A DNA stretch of 64,000 nucleotides from Variovorax sp. YR216 (GTDB lineage Bacteria > Pseudomonadota > Gammaproteobacteria > Burkholderiales > Burkholderiaceae_C). This document shows, in pieces, positions 1 to 9,148 of the stretch. Position numbers and translations under genes: made by a program. How positions within the stretch are numbered: the first letter of the stretch is position 1; each line of letters starts with the position of its first letter. The DNA lies in NCBI RefSeq assembly GCF_900107745.1, contig NZ_FNRO01000002.1, positions 806,001 to 870,000 on the forward strand, written 5' to 3'. The notes beneath the pieces were generated by a model. The model had not been told where the DNA came from. It searched no databases and was given only the letters and a program-made list of their open reading frames with translations.

Positions 1-300
1 CTTGCCTTCGCGGAAGAGGTCCGGCAGAAGCCCGTGATAGACCACCGGCACGGTGTGCGCGGTATCTGTCACGACGAACCGCACCGTCAGGCCGTCGCCC
101 TCGCGCCTGAGCGATCCCTTCTCGACCAGGCCCCCGAGCCGGAAGGTGCGCGCGGCCGGTGCTTCATGGGCTGCCACCTGTGAAGGACTGAAGAAGAAGA
201 CGAGGTTCGACCGGAAGGCATTGAGCACCAGCGCCACCGCCACGCCCGCGCACGCGAGCGCCGCGATCAGCATGAAGAGACGGCGTTGCCGTACGGTCAT
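1..300 (-). CDS. ccmE: Cytochrome c maturation protein CcmE (partial, C-terminus off window)
   Basis: Periplasmic heme chaperone that binds heme covalently and passes it to the CcmF/H lyase during c-type cytochrome assembly. The visible 100 residues start [11 protein letters not shown], followed by one N-terminal membrane anchor and the OB-fold segment with the family phrase [15 protein letters not shown] at the window edge. The heme-binding His lies beyond the edge and cannot be checked. Its ATG overlaps the ccmD stop (ATGA), which implies translational coupling. It is the last visible gene of a nap-ccm operon, where it would supply heme to the NapB and NapC cytochromes encoded upstream. Confidence 0.93.
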   Translation of the reverse strand, partial: MTVRQRRLFMLIAALACAGVAVALVLNAFRSNLVFFFSPSQVAAHEAPAARTFRLGGLVEKGSLRREGDGLTVRFVVTDTAHTVPVVYHGLLPDLFREGK

Positions 301-437
301 GGGCGGTCGACCCTTGCTGCCTTGAAGCGCAGTCGCAATGCGACGAGCTCGACCGCGATCAGCACCGCCGTGATGCCGAAGGCCGCACCCACATAGCTCG
401 TGTGGCCGCCCGATAGAAGTTGTGAGAACCAGTCCAT
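297..437 (-). CDS. ccmD: Heme exporter protein CcmD
   Basis: Small (46 aa) single-span inner-membrane protein that helps release holo-CcmE from the CcmABC complex. The protein starts [17 protein letters not shown], then one hydrophobic helix and a basic tail ([12 protein letters not shown]), the usual CcmD size and layout. It lies between ccmC (15 bp upstream) and ccmE, whose start codon overlaps its stop. The identification rests on position and topology, because CcmD sequences are poorly conserved. Confidence 0.88.
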   Translation of the reverse strand: MDWFSQLLSGGHTSYVGAAFGITAVLIAVELVALRLRFKAARVDRP

Positions 438-452
438 GCGTTCCCCCCTGGA

Positions 453-1214
453 TCAACCGCCAACCACGCCGCGCTCTCGCAGGATGCATCGCACCCGCAC
501 CAGCGCGACCGCGATCGAATACATCCAGCAGGCCAGCGTCATCAGCAGCATGCCGGCAAGCATCGTCATCGCCATTGACGGCGCGGCAGTGAGGCTGACC
601 GACGCGCCCTGGTGCAGCGTGTTCCACCAGCGCACCGAAAAGTAGATGACCGGCACGTTCAGCGACCCCACGAGCGCGAGCACCGCGCAGGCGCGTTCGG
701 CGCGGCGCGGTTCGTCGATCGCGGCTTCGAGCGCCATGTAGCCGAGGTAGAGGAAGAGCAGGAGCAGCTCCGAAGTGAGCCGCGCGTCCCATACCCACCA
801 GGTGCCCCACGTGGGCTGCCCCCACAGCGCGCCGGTCAACAGGGCGATCGCGGTGAACATCGCACCGGTGGGCGCGAGCGCGGAGGCCATCGTCGACGAG
901 AGCCGGGTGTGGAAGACCAGGGCCAGCGCCGAATACATCGCCATCACGAGATAGATGAACATCGACATCCACGCCGCGGGCACGTGGATGAAGATGATGC
1001 GGTACACCTCGCCCTGCTGCGCGTCGGTCGGTGCGACGAGGAAGCCCACGTAAAGGCCCGCGAGCGCGAACACGAGTGCAGCCGCGAAGAACCACGGCGC
1101 GAGCCGCCGCGCGATCGGATCGAAACGCCGCGGTGAGGCAAAGGCGAACCATCGCCAGCGAGGAGCGCCTGCCGCTTCGGGCGCATGGGGCGATGCATTC
1201 AGCAGATGGCTCAT
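453..1214 (-). CDS. ccmC: Heme exporter/handling protein CcmC
   Basis: Polytopic inner-membrane heme-handling protein that loads heme onto CcmE. The 253 residues contain the tryptophan-rich WWD signature ([15 protein letters not shown]) flanked by conserved histidines (FIHVPAAW and NTLHQGAS), with about six membrane segments. I chose the ATG at 1214; a GTG at 1226 that overlaps the ccmB stop is an alternative adding four residues. The longer reading frame running upstream in the same phase is an artefact of GC bias across ccmB. Confidence 0.95.
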   Translation of the reverse strand: MSHLLNASPHAPEAAGAPRWRWFAFASPRRFDPIARRLAPWFFAAALVFALAGLYVGFLVAPTDAQQGEVYRIIFIHVPAAWMSMFIYLVMAMYSALALVFHTRLSSTMASALAPTGAMFTAIALLTGALWGQPTWGTWWVWDARLTSELLLLFLYLGYMALEAAIDEPRRAERACAVLALVGSLNVPVIYFSVRWWNTLHQGASVSLTAAPSMAMTMLAGMLLMTLACWMYSIAVALVRVRCILRERGVVGG

Positions 1215-1222
1215 CGATGTGT

Positions 1223-1891
1223 TCACTCCATCGCGATGCGCAGTCCGGCCGCGGTGGCGATCGGACAAAGGAAAAGGGACAGTGCGAGGCACGCGCCCAG
1301 CAGCGAGAGCTGCGGCGCTACATCGAGCCCCGCGTCGGCCGCCGCGCCCGCACCCGCACCGAAGATCAGCACCGGCACGCAAAGCGGCAGCACGAGAATG
1401 CACAGCAGCACCGCGCCGCCGCGAAGACCCAGCGTGAGCGCCGCGCCGACACCGCCGATCAGGCTCAGCACCGGCGTGCCGATCAGCAGCGAGACCGCCA
1501 GCAGCAGGGCCGAAGACACCGGCAGTCCGTACTGCTGCGCGAGCAGCGGCGTGAGCATCATCAGCGGCAGCCCGCTGGTGACCCAGTGCGCACAGATCTT
1601 CGCAAGCACCAGCAGCGCCAGCGGATGCGGGGAGAGCAGGAGCTGGTCGAGGCTGCCGTCCGCGTACTCCTGCGAGAAGAGGCGCGACAGCGAGAGCATC
1701 GAGGCGAGCAGCGCCGCGACCCACAGGATGCCCGGCGCGAGCGCGCGCAACTGCTGCGGATCGGGCCCGATCGCCAGCGGGAACAGGCTGCTCGCGATCA
1801 CGAAGAACAGCAGGCACGACAGGATGCTGCCGCGCCGTCGCCATGCGAGCGAAACGTCGTGCAGCACGATGGCGGCGAAGAGCCTGGTCAT
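1223..1891 (-). CDS. ccmB: Heme exporter protein CcmB
   Basis: Membrane permease of the CcmAB ABC transporter, whose ATP hydrolysis drives release of holo-CcmE. The protein is 222 aa, typical for CcmB, with six hydrophobic stretches and the family-like segment [17 protein letters not shown]. It starts 3 bp after the ccmA stop and ends overlapping a possible ccmC GTG start, so it is tightly packed in the operon. Confidence 0.95.
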   Translation of the reverse strand: MTRLFAAIVLHDVSLAWRRRGSILSCLLFFVIASSLFPLAIGPDPQQLRALAPGILWVAALLASMLSLSRLFSQEYADGSLDQLLLSPHPLALLVLAKICAHWVTSGLPLMMLTPLLAQQYGLPVSSALLLAVSLLIGTPVLSLIGGVGAALTLGLRGGAVLLCILVLPLCVPVLIFGAGAGAAADAGLDVAPQLSLLGACLALSLFLCPIATAAGLRIAME

Positions 1892-1894
1892 GCG

Positions 1895-2539
1895 CTATCC
1901 GCCCAGGTGCAGCGCGCGGCCATCGACCGACAGCGGCTGGTGCGTGGCGACGACCGCGATGCCGCCCGCGCGCAGGTGCGCATCGAGCTGCGCATGGAAG
2001 CATTCGCCGGCGCGCTCGTCGAGCGATGTCAGCGGTTCGTCCAGCAACCACAGCGCGCGCGGCAGCAGCGCGAGGCGCGCAAGCGCCACGCGGCGTCGCT
2101 GGCCTTGGGAAAGCGTGCGCACCGGCGCGTGCATCGATGGTGTCATGCCGAACGAGGTCAATGCGCCCTCGATGCGCTTGGCGGCGGGCGTTTCGCCAGC
2201 CACACGCATCGCGAACTGCAGGTTCTCGATCGCGCTGAGGTCAGGGTCGATGCCATCCGTGTGCCCCACGTAGGCCAGTGATTGCAGGTAGCCTGATTCG
2301 CCGGCCCGCACCGGCCGGTCGCGCCAGCGCAACTCTCCTTCCGCCGGCGGCAGAAGGCCGCTCAGCACGCGCAGCAGGCTGGTCTTGCCGCTGCCGTTGG
2401 CACCGGTCACCTGAAGAAGCTCGCCGGGGCCGAGCCTGAATTCGATGCCACTGAAAACAGGCCGCCCGGCGCGGCTGAAACCGAGCCCGCTGGCCGAGAG
2501 GCCGGATTCGATGACGGGGTCGTCGAAGCGATCGGGCAC
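1895..2539 (-). CDS. ccmA: Cytochrome c biogenesis ATP-binding protein CcmA
   Basis: ATPase of the CcmAB heme-handling ABC system. The 214 residues show Walker A GANGSGKT (46-53), the ABC signature LSQGQRRRV and Walker B LWLLDEP. It starts with GTG, three bases after the napC stop, so ccm and nap are one transcription unit. The nap-ccm fusion of operons is established in E. coli and other denitrifying or nitrate-reducing bacteria. Confidence 0.96.
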   Translation of the reverse strand: MPDRFDDPVIESGLSASGLGFSRAGRPVFSGIEFRLGPGELLQVTGANGSGKTSLLRVLSGLLPPAEGELRWRDRPVRAGESGYLQSLAYVGHTDGIDPDLSAIENLQFAMRVAGETPAAKRIEGALTSFGMTPSMHAPVRTLSQGQRRRVALARLALLPRALWLLDEPLTSLDERAGECFHAQLDAHLRAGGIAVVATHQPLSVDGRALHLGG

Positions 2540-2542
2540 GCG

Positions 2543-3130
2543 CTAGGGTTCCTTTGCCTGGGCCACATCGGGCAGGCGGTGGGCGATGCCCTTGTGGCAA
2601 TCGATGCAGGTCTTGTCGCCCTCCGCGAGGAAGGTCGAGTGCATGGCCTGTGCGCGGGGGCTCTGGCGCGTGAAGTCCATCGACTGGTAGTCGTGGCAGT
2701 TGCGGCATTCGAGCGAGTCATTGGCCTTCATGCGCTCCCACTCGTGCTGGGCCAGTACCAGCCGGTGGTCGAGGAACTTCTCGCGCGTGCTGATGGTGCC
2801 GAAGATCTTGCCCCATACCTCCTTCGACGCCTGCATCTTGCGGGCGATCTTGCTGGTCCAGTTGTGCGGCACGTGGCAGTCGGGGCATCGTGCGCGCACG
2901 CCGCTGCGATTGGTGTAGTGGATCGTGGTCTGCAGCTCGGGATACACGTTGTCGCGCATCTCATGGCAGCCGGTGCAGAAGGCCTCGGTGTTCGTCAGTT
3001 CGAGTGCGGTGTTGAACGCACCCCAGAAGATCACCCCGGCGATGAAGCCGCCCAGCGTGAGAAAGCCCAGGCTGAAATAGGCGCTGGGCCGGTTGATGGT
3101 GATCCAGTAGCGCTTGATCAGCTTGAACAT
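2543..3130 (-). CDS. napC: Tetraheme cytochrome c quinol dehydrogenase NapC
   Basis: Membrane-anchored NapC/NirT-family cytochrome that takes electrons from the quinol pool and passes them to periplasmic NapAB. The 195 residues have one N-terminal membrane helix (about 15-37) and four CXXCH heme sites: CTGCH, CPDCH, CRNCH and CIDCH. Length and heme count match the family. It follows napB by 12 bp. Confidence 0.97.
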   Translation of the reverse strand: MFKLIKRYWITINRPSAYFSLGFLTLGGFIAGVIFWGAFNTALELTNTEAFCTGCHEMRDNVYPELQTTIHYTNRSGVRARCPDCHVPHNWTSKIARKMQASKEVWGKIFGTISTREKFLDHRLVLAQHEWERMKANDSLECRNCHDYQSMDFTRQSPRAQAMHSTFLAEGDKTCIDCHKGIAHRLPDVAQAKEP

Positions 3131-3142
3131 GGCGGGCCTGCG

Positions 3143-3649
3143 CTACTTGGTCGAACCCAGCACGCCGGGCTTGCGCTTCAGGAGCTGTTCGACGTCGACG
3201 AAGTTGTTGCCGATGAGCGGCTTCGCATCCGCCTGCGCGACATGGCACTGGGTGCAGAAGTAGCGGCGCGGCGAGACGTCCGCGAGCATGTTGCCGTTGC
3301 GGTCCTGGTAGTGCGTGATGCTCACCGGGATCGCGCCGGTCTCCTGCGTGCGCGTGCGCGCATGGCAGAACATGCAGCGGTTGAACTCCTTGTCGACCTG
3401 GTAGCCTTCGATGGTGTGCGGGATGGTCGGCGGCTGCATCGCGAAGTTGCGGGTGCGCCGGACGTCCTTGTTCTCGGTCGGGAAGATCGGCGGCGGCTTG
3501 GTCTGTTCGGGGATGGGCGTCGGGCCGCGCATCGCATCGACAAGGCCCTGCGACAAGGCCGGCGGCGCGAAGAGCAGGGCCGAGAAGGCGACGAGCAGCA
3601 TCGCCCACACGGTGCGCGCGAGGGTCCAGGATCGGCTGAGCTTCGTCAT
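3143..3649 (-). CDS. napB: Diheme cytochrome c subunit NapB of periplasmic nitrate reductase
   Basis: Small electron-transfer subunit of NapAB. The 168 aa have a Sec signal peptide ending near PPALSQ, two heme sites (CMFCHA and CTQCHV), and the NapB-type PPTIPH segment before them. I chose the ATG at 3649 (MTKLSRSW), 10 bp after napA, because it directly precedes the signal peptide; the longer in-frame extension is Arg/Ser-rich shadow sequence. Confidence 0.95.
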   Translation of the reverse strand: MTKLSRSWTLARTVWAMLLVAFSALLFAPPALSQGLVDAMRGPTPIPEQTKPPPIFPTENKDVRRTRNFAMQPPTIPHTIEGYQVDKEFNRCMFCHARTRTQETGAIPVSITHYQDRNGNMLADVSPRRYFCTQCHVAQADAKPLIGNNFVDVEQLLKRKPGVLGSTK

Positions 3650-3659
3650 GGCTGGGCTC

Positions 3660-6152
3660 CTAGACTTTCGTGATCTTGATCGCGCACTTCTTGAAGTCGG
3701 TCTGCAACGAGATCGGGCAGGTCGCATCCAGCGTGACCTTGTTGATCAGCTGGCTCGCGTCGAACCAGGGCACGAACACCAGCCCCTGCGGCGGCATGTT
3801 GCGCCCGCGTGTCTCGACCCGCGTGCGCATCTTGCCGCGCCGCGAGGCGATCTCGACCTCGACACCGCGTCGCAGGCCGAGCTTCTTCGCATCCTCGGGA
3901 TGCATGAAGCACACCGCGTTCGGCACCGCACGATAGAGCTCGGGCACGCGCCGCGTCATCGAACCCGAATGCCAGTGTTCGAGCACGCGGCCGGTCGCGA
4001 GCCAGAACGGGTATTCCTTGTCCGGCGATTCCGCAGGCGGCTCGTAGGGCAGCGCGAAGATCACCGCCTTGCCGTCCGGGTTGCCGTAGAACTGGAAGCC
4101 GGTGCCGGCCTTCACGTAGGGGTCGCTGCCTTCGCGGTAGCGCCAGAGCGTTTCCTTGCCGTTGACCACCGGCCACCGCAGCCCGCGTGCCTCGTGGTAC
4201 ATGTCGAAGGGCGCGAGGTCATGCCCATGGCCGCGGCCGAACATCGCGTATTCCTCGAACAGCCCCTTCTGGATGTAGAAGCCGAAGGCCTTCGCCTCGG
4301 CGTTGGCGTATTCGGGATTGGTGTCCTTCAGCGGGAACTTGTCGACCTGCCCGTTGCGGAAGAGCACATCGAACATCGTCTTGCCCTTGACCTCGGGCTG
4401 CTTCTCGATGAGCTCGGCGGGCCAGACTTCCTCGATCTTGAAGCGCTTGGAGAACTCCACGAGCTGCCAGAGGTCCGAGCGCGCCTCGCCCGGGGCGTCG
4501 ACGAGCTGATGCCAGAACTGCGTGCGGCGCTCGGCATTGCCGTAGGCGCCTTCCTTCTCGACCCACATCGCGCTCGGCAGGATGAGGTCGGCCGCCAGCG
4601 CGGTCACCGTCGGATAGACATCCGACACCACGACGAAGTTGTCGGGGTTGCGGTAGCCCGGCCAGCCTTCCTGCTGGAGATTGGCCGCGGCCTGCATGTT
4701 GTTGTTGACCTGCACCCAGTAGGCGTTGAGCTTGCCGTCCTTGAGCATGCGGTTCTGCAGCACCGCGTGGTAGCCGGGCTTGTCGGGGATGGTGCCCGCG
4801 GGCAGCTTCCAGATCTCTTCGGCGTGCTCGCGGTGCTTGGGGTTGGCCACGAGCAGGTCTGCCGGCAGGCGGTGCGAGAAGGTGCCGACCTCGCGTGCGG
4901 TGCCGCAGGCCGATGGCTGGCCGGTGAGCGAGAACGGGCTGTTGCCGGGGGTCGCGATCTTCCCTGTCAGCAGATGCAGGTTGTAGACCATGTTGTTGGC
5001 CCAGGTGCCCCGCGTGTGCTGGTTGAAGCCCATGGTCCACAGCGACATCACCTTGATGTTCGGGTCCGCATAGAGCTCGGCGAGCCGGTCGAGGTGCTCT
5101 TTCGACACGCCCGAGAGCTTGGTGACGTACGCGGCGTCGTACTTGGAGACGAACTTCGCGAAGTCCTCGTAGGTGATCGGCGTCGACGCGTTCGGGTCGC
5201 CCGCGTTCTTGGCTTCCTTCTGCAGCGGGTGCTCGGGCCGCAGGCCATAGCCGATGTCGGTCACGCCCTGCTTGAACACGGTGTGCTTGTTGACGAAGTC
5301 CTGGTTGACCTTGTTGTTGCGGATCAGGTAGTTGGCGATGTAGTTCATGATCGCCAGATCGGTCTGCGGCTTGAAGATGATCGGCAGGTCCGCGAGGTCG
5401 AAGGAGCGGTGGGTGAAGGTCGACAGCACCGCCACCTTGGTCTTCGGCGCGCTCAGGCGGCGGTCGGTGACGCGGGTCCACAGGATCGGATGCATCTCCG
5501 CCATGTTCGAGCCCCACAGCACGAAGGCGTCGGCGGCTTCGAAGTCGTCGTAGCAGCCCATCGGCTCGTCGGCGCCGAAGGTGCGCATGAAGCCGGTGAC
5601 CGCCGAGGCCATGCAGTGCCGCGCGTTCGGGTCGATGTTGTTGGAGCGGAAGCCGGCCTTGTAGAGCTTCGAGGCGGCATAGCCTTCCCAGATCGTCCAC
5701 TGGCCCGAGCCGAACATGCCGACCGCCGTCGGCCCCTTCTCCTTGAGCACGCGCTTGAACTGCTGCTCCATCAGGTCGAAGGCCTGGTTCCAGGTGACGG
5801 GCTTGAAGTCGCCGTCCTTGTCGTACTTGCCGTTCTTCTGGCGCATGAGCGGCTGGGTCAGCCGGTCGCCGCCGTACATGATCTTCGAGAGGAAGTAGCC
5901 CTTGACGCAGTTCAGGCCCTTGTTCACTTCGGCCTGCGGATCGCCTTGCGTCGCGACCACCTTGTTGTCCTTGACCGCGACCGTCACGCCGCAACCGGTG
6001 CCGCAGAATCGGCAGGGCGCCTTCGACCATTTGAGCCTGGTCATGTCGCCGTCGGTGACGAAGTTCGCAGCATCAGCCGGCAGCGTCACGCCGGCCACCG
6101 ATGCCGTGGCGGCGACCGCGGTGCGTTTAATGAAGTCCCGGCGCGTGGTCAT
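3660..6152 (-). CDS. napA: Periplasmic nitrate reductase catalytic subunit NapA
   Basis: Bis-MGD molybdoenzyme reducing nitrate to nitrite in the periplasm. The 830 aa begin with a twin-arginine signal (RRDFIKRTA). The [4Fe-4S] ligands C47, C50, C54 and C82 form C-X2-C-X3-C-X27-C, and the Mo ligand is C180 in NARHCMASA. Full length for NapA. A strong Shine-Dalgarno (GGAGGAG) sits 7 bp before the ATG. Its start overlaps the end of napD, the Tat-proofreading chaperone, by 26 bp. Confidence 0.98.
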   Translation of the reverse strand: MTTRRDFIKRTAVAATASVAGVTLPADAANFVTDGDMTRLKWSKAPCRFCGTGCGVTVAVKDNKVVATQGDPQAEVNKGLNCVKGYFLSKIMYGGDRLTQPLMRQKNGKYDKDGDFKPVTWNQAFDLMEQQFKRVLKEKGPTAVGMFGSGQWTIWEGYAASKLYKAGFRSNNIDPNARHCMASAVTGFMRTFGADEPMGCYDDFEAADAFVLWGSNMAEMHPILWTRVTDRRLSAPKTKVAVLSTFTHRSFDLADLPIIFKPQTDLAIMNYIANYLIRNNKVNQDFVNKHTVFKQGVTDIGYGLRPEHPLQKEAKNAGDPNASTPITYEDFAKFVSKYDAAYVTKLSGVSKEHLDRLAELYADPNIKVMSLWTMGFNQHTRGTWANNMVYNLHLLTGKIATPGNSPFSLTGQPSACGTAREVGTFSHRLPADLLVANPKHREHAEEIWKLPAGTIPDKPGYHAVLQNRMLKDGKLNAYWVQVNNNMQAAANLQQEGWPGYRNPDNFVVVSDVYPTVTALAADLILPSAMWVEKEGAYGNAERRTQFWHQLVDAPGEARSDLWQLVEFSKRFKIEEVWPAELIEKQPEVKGKTMFDVLFRNGQVDKFPLKDTNPEYANAEAKAFGFYIQKGLFEEYAMFGRGHGHDLAPFDMYHEARGLRWPVVNGKETLWRYREGSDPYVKAGTGFQFYGNPDGKAVIFALPYEPPAESPDKEYPFWLATGRVLEHWHSGSMTRRVPELYRAVPNAVCFMHPEDAKKLGLRRGVEVEIASRRGKMRTRVETRGRNMPPQGLVFVPWFDASQLINKVTLDATCPISLQTDFKKCAIKITKV

Positions 6153-6462
6153 CGGTCATCTCCTCCTCCATGGAATCGGCGTCCTCGTTGTGCTGGTAGA
6201 CGAGGGCGGCGGACAGAACACCGTCCAGCCGATGCAGGCATTCGAGGTGTGCGGCGATCGCGCGCATGGTGGGCGCCTCGAGCGTCACCACCAGCTTGCC
6301 GGCATCGTTGCCCGCATGGATCTCCGCGCCTGCCATCGCTTCGATGGCGGCACGCACTTCGCCGAGCCTCGCCGGATTGGCGTGCACGACAACGCCCGCG
6401 ATATGCCATTCCTCGGCATGCCGTTCGGGCTGGATGGGGATGAGGCGCTTGGCAATTGCCAC
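6127..6462 (-). CDS. napD: NapD chaperone for NapA maturation
   Basis: Cytoplasmic chaperone that binds the NapA twin-arginine signal peptide until cofactor insertion is complete. The 111 residues have the ferredoxin-like NapD pattern ([12 protein letters not shown] near the N-terminus, [11 protein letters not shown] in the middle). The start is GTG, preceded by a very good AGGAGG about 9 bp upstream. The 3' end overlaps napA by 26 bp. The C-terminal tail is rich in Asp and Glu. Confidence 0.92.
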   Translation of the reverse strand: MAIAKRLIPIQPERHAEEWHIAGVVVHANPARLGEVRAAIEAMAGAEIHAGNDAGKLVVTLEAPTMRAIAAHLECLHRLDGVLSAALVYQHNEDADSMEEEMTDDHAPGLH

Positions 6463-6550
6463 TGTTGATCTCCTCCTGGCGGGACCATGGGTCTAGAGAG
6501 GCAGGGGCACAAGGCTCCTGGCTCCTGTCAATTGCGCCCGCGCACCACCG

Positions 6551-6715
6551 TTAGTGCGAAGGAGGGCCGCTCACGAGCTGGTACATCCAGACAAGGAATC
6601 CGTACCCGCCGACGACGATGACGGACAGCACGGGAACCATGACGGCCGTCAGGAAGAGAAAGCTGCGAAGCTCCTCATTCTTGCGCTGTGGGTCGAGCGC
6701 ATCCTTGCTTTCCAT
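6551..6715 (-). CDS. napE: NapE small membrane component of periplasmic nitrate reductase operon
   Basis: A 54-aa single-span membrane protein, MESKDALDPQRKNEELRSFL followed by a hydrophobic helix and VWMYQLVSGPPSH. N-terminal charged segment, RSFLFLT entry into the helix and length all fit NapE, whose exact role is unknown. It is the first gene of the operon, 88 bp before napD, and lies behind the promoter at 6772-6800. An AAGGACG ribosome-binding site precedes the ATG. Confidence 0.85.
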   Translation of the reverse strand: MESKDALDPQRKNEELRSFLFLTAVMVPVLSVIVVGGYGFLVWMYQLVSGPPSH

Positions 6716-6771
6716 CGTGGTCGTCCTTCTTGTTGTGGATCAACCTGCCGCAGACGAGCAGTACGGGGCAA

Positions 6772-6800
6772 ATTAAAGGCAAGCGCCATGGGCTTGTCAA
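6772..6800 (-). promoter_or_regulatory. Sigma-70-type promoter of the nap-ccm operon
   Basis: On the minus strand a perfect -35 hexamer TTGACA (6795-6800) is followed after exactly 17 bp by TTTAAT (6772-6777), one mismatch from TATAAT. The predicted transcript would start near 6765 and leave a leader of about 50 nt before napE. This is the best promoter match noticed in the window. A TTGTTGTGGATCAA site at 6730-6743 lies downstream of the predicted start. Confidence 0.65.
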
Positions 6801-6879
6801 GGAAGGAAAGGGAACCGTCTCGCGACTCGTCGAGCTTGCACCAAAGGGCAATTGACGCGCTTGCTCCAAAGCGGCATGG

Positions 6880-7389
6880 CTATTCGCCGGTCTCCGCCGC
6901 GCCGCCCTGCATCTCGTCCACGCGTTGCATGTTCTCGAGCATCTTGAGCAGGTAGTGCAGCGTGTGGCTGATGTCGTTCACCGAGAAGCCTGCGAGCGCT
7001 TCCTCGTAGTAGTCGTGGATCTTCGGCTGCGCTTCCTTCAGCCATACATGTCGCCCTGACGCGGTCATGGTGATCAGCCGCGAGCGGCGATCGCGGCCGT
7101 CCGGCGCGATGCTCACATGCCCGTCGCGTTCCATGCGGCTGAGCAGGCCCGACAGGTTCTGCCGGCTGACCATCAGGTAGCGCGCCAGATCGCCGACGCT
7201 CATTCCGCCCTCGGCCTGTTCCCGCGACAGCGCGCCGAGCACGGCCCATTGCTGCGTCGTCAGCCCCTGGGCTTCGACCGCCTTGGTGCCAGTTTTATGC
7301 AACATATTTGCACATTGGTACAGCCGAAAGAACACGCGATTGGCGAGCTCCATGCGCGCGACATCCTTGTTTTCCCTAGGTTGCTTCAT
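6880..7389 (-). CDS. badR: MarR-family regulator, BadR-like
   Basis: 169-aa winged-helix regulator of the MarR family. The core reads LTTQQWAVLGALSRE, then the recognition region MVSRQNLSGLLSRMERDG and the wing DGRDRRSRLI. It is divergent from the cyclohexanecarboxylate operon, the arrangement known for badR in R. palustris, where BadR is a repressor relieved by 2-ketocyclohexane-1-carboxyl-CoA. Family and position support BadR; the ligand is inferred. I chose the ATG at 7389 (MKQPRENKD). A longer frame to 7545 would run into badH and is unlikely. Confidence 0.8.
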   Translation of the reverse strand: MKQPRENKDVARMELANRVFFRLYQCANMLHKTGTKAVEAQGLTTQQWAVLGALSREQAEGGMSVGDLARYLMVSRQNLSGLLSRMERDGHVSIAPDGRDRRSRLITMTASGRHVWLKEAQPKIHDYYEEALAGFSVNDISHTLHYLLKMLENMQRVDEMQGGAAETGE

Positions 7390-7525
7390 GAAATTCTCAC
7401 AAAAAAGCACTTGCAAAGCGCAGACCGTGCTGCCAATAATATGACAACACATTGACGTATATGCAGACAGCCGACGGCTGAACTGTTCCGACGATAGCAA
7501 GCATTCAGACGCAAGGAGAACCGAC

Positions 7526-8293
7526 ATGCAGAGATTCGAAGGCAAGACCGTGGTGGTGACCGGTGGCGGCGGCGGAATCGGTGGGGCGACCTGCCGCCGC
7601 TTCGCACGCGAAGGCGCGAAGGTCGCGATCTACGACCTGAACCCCGAGGCGGCAGAAAAGGTCGCCGCGCAGATCCGCGAGGAAGGCGGCGAGGCGATGG
7701 CCTTCCGTTGCGACATCACCGACCGCGCGAGCGTCGATGCCGCGGTGGAAGCCACGCTGCAGAAGCTCGGCCCGATCGACGTGCTGGTCAATAACGCTGG
7801 CTGGGATGTGTTCAAGCCCTTCACCAAGACCGAGCCCGCGCAGTGGGACAAGCTCATCGCCATCAACCTGACCGGTGCGCTGCACATGCATCACGCAGTG
7901 CTGCCGGGCATGGTGGCGCGCAAGGCGGGGCGCGTCGTCAATATCGCCTCCGACGCGGCGCGCGTGGGCTCATCCGGCGAGGCGGTCTACGCGGCCTGCA
8001 AGGGCGGGCTGGTGGCGTTCTCGAAGACGCTGGCGCGTGAGCATGCACGCCACAACATCACGGTCAACGTGGTCTGCCCGGGGCCGACCGACACCGCGCT
8101 TTTCGCCGACTACAAGGAAGGCGCGGGCAACCCCGAGAAGCTGATGGAAGCCTTCACGCGCTCCATTCCGCTCGGTCGGATCGGCCAGCCGGACGACCTG
8201 CCCGGCGCGATTCTCTTCTTCGCCAGCGATGACGCCGCCTTCGTCACGGGTCAAGTCCTGAGCGTTTCCGGCGGCTTGACGATGAACGGCTGA
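7526..8293 (+). CDS. badH: 2-hydroxycyclohexanecarboxyl-CoA dehydrogenase BadH
   Basis: NAD-dependent short-chain dehydrogenase that oxidises 2-hydroxycyclohexane-1-carboxyl-CoA to the 2-keto form. The 255 aa show the cofactor motif TGGGGGIG (12-19), NNAG (89-92), catalytic S142, and Y155 with K159 (YAACK). Recalled R. palustris BadH shares long stretches (for example KPFTKTEP and SSGEAVYAACKGGLVAFSK), so the substrate call is stronger than for a generic SDR. AAGGAGAA precedes the ATG. First gene of the operon, 136 bp from divergent badR. Confidence 0.9.
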   Translation: MQRFEGKTVVVTGGGGGIGGATCRRFAREGAKVAIYDLNPEAAEKVAAQIREEGGEAMAFRCDITDRASVDAAVEATLQKLGPIDVLVNNAGWDVFKPFTKTEPAQWDKLIAINLTGALHMHHAVLPGMVARKAGRVVNIASDAARVGSSGEAVYAACKGGLVAFSKTLAREHARHNITVNVVCPGPTDTALFADYKEGAGNPEKLMEAFTRSIPLGRIGQPDDLPGAILFFASDDAAFVTGQVLSVSGGLTMNG

Positions 8294-8330
8294 CCACCGG
8301 CCTCCCTTGAACCTTCACCGAAAGAACACC

Positions 8331-9113
8331 ATGGACTACGAAGACATCCTCTACGAAGTGCGCAACCACGTGGCGTGGATCACCATCAACCGGCCCGAGA
8401 AGATGAACGCCTTCCGCGGCCAGACCTGCGACGAGATCATCCGCGCGCTCAATCGCGCGGGCTACGACCGCGACATCGGCGCGATCGTCCTGGCCGGCGC
8501 GGGCGAGAAGGCCTTCTGCACCGGCGGCGACCAGTCCGCGCACGACGGCAACTACGACGGCCGCGGCACCATCGGCCTGCCGATGGAAGAGCTGCACACC
8601 GCGATCCGCGACGTGCCCAAGCCGGTGATCGCGCGGGTGCAGGGCTTCGCGATCGGCGGCGGCAACGTGCTGTGCACCATCTGCGACCTGACCATCTGCT
8701 CGGAGAAGGCGATCTTCGGCCAGGTGGGTCCGAAGATGGGTTCGGTCGATCCGGGCTATGGCACCGCCTTCCTCGCGCGCGTCGTCGGCGAGAAGAAGGC
8801 GCGCGAGATCTGGTACCTCAACAAGCGCTACTCGGGCCAGGAGGCGGTCGCGATGGGGCTGGCCAACATCTGCGTGCCGCCCGAGAAGCTCGACGAAACC
8901 GTGCAGGAGTGGGCCGAGACCATCTGCGAGCGCAGCCCGACCGCGATCGCCATCGCCAAGCGCAGCTTCAACATGGACACGGCGCACCAGGCCGGCATCG
9001 CGGGCATGGGCATGTACGCGCTGAAGCTCTACTACGACACCGACGAATCGCGCGAGGGCGTGGCCGCCCTGAAGGACAAGCGCAAGCCCGAATTCCGCAA
9101 ATACGCCAAGTAA
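8331..9113 (+). CDS. badI: 2-ketocyclohexanecarboxyl-CoA hydrolase BadI
   Basis: Ring-cleaving enzyme of the crotonase superfamily (close to MenB) that hydrolyses 2-ketocyclohexane-1-carboxyl-CoA to pimeloyl-CoA. The 260 aa contain signature stretches recalled from BadI: NRPEKMNAFRG, FCTGGDQSAHDGNYDGRG, and GQVGPKMGSVDPGYGTAF. The ATG at 8331 (MDYEDILYE) is chosen over an in-frame upstream start because it matches the family N-terminus. It lies 37 bp after badH. Confidence 0.92.
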   Translation: MDYEDILYEVRNHVAWITINRPEKMNAFRGQTCDEIIRALNRAGYDRDIGAIVLAGAGEKAFCTGGDQSAHDGNYDGRGTIGLPMEELHTAIRDVPKPVIARVQGFAIGGGNVLCTICDLTICSEKAIFGQVGPKMGSVDPGYGTAFLARVVGEKKAREIWYLNKRYSGQEAVAMGLANICVPPEKLDETVQEWAETICERSPTAIAIAKRSFNMDTAHQAGIAGMGMYALKLYYDTDESREGVAALKDKRKPEFRKYAK

Positions 9114-9148
9114 CCCTCGACGCTCGCGCCACTCCAGGAGACAAAGAG

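Noticed and set aside
453..2051. Apparent 532-aa protein ending in CcmC
   Set aside because: The N-terminal half is an antiframe of ccmB and ccmA; CcmC begins at 1214 (or GTG 1226).
3411..6443. A 1010-codon plus-strand open frame opposite napA and napB
   Set aside because: It is antisense to a textbook NapA with all cofactor ligands; composition is Arg/Val/Leu/His-rich low complexity, as expected from third-position GC bias.
6730..6743. TTGTT-GTGG-ATCAA as an activating FNR box for nap
   Set aside because: It lies about 22 bp before the napE ATG and downstream of a strong predicted start site, so it cannot be a standard activator site; kept only as a finding for possible repression.
7452..7457. 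TTGACG as -35 element for badH
   Set aside because: No acceptable -10 hexamer at 16 to 18 bp spacing, so no promoter is called in the badR-badH gap.
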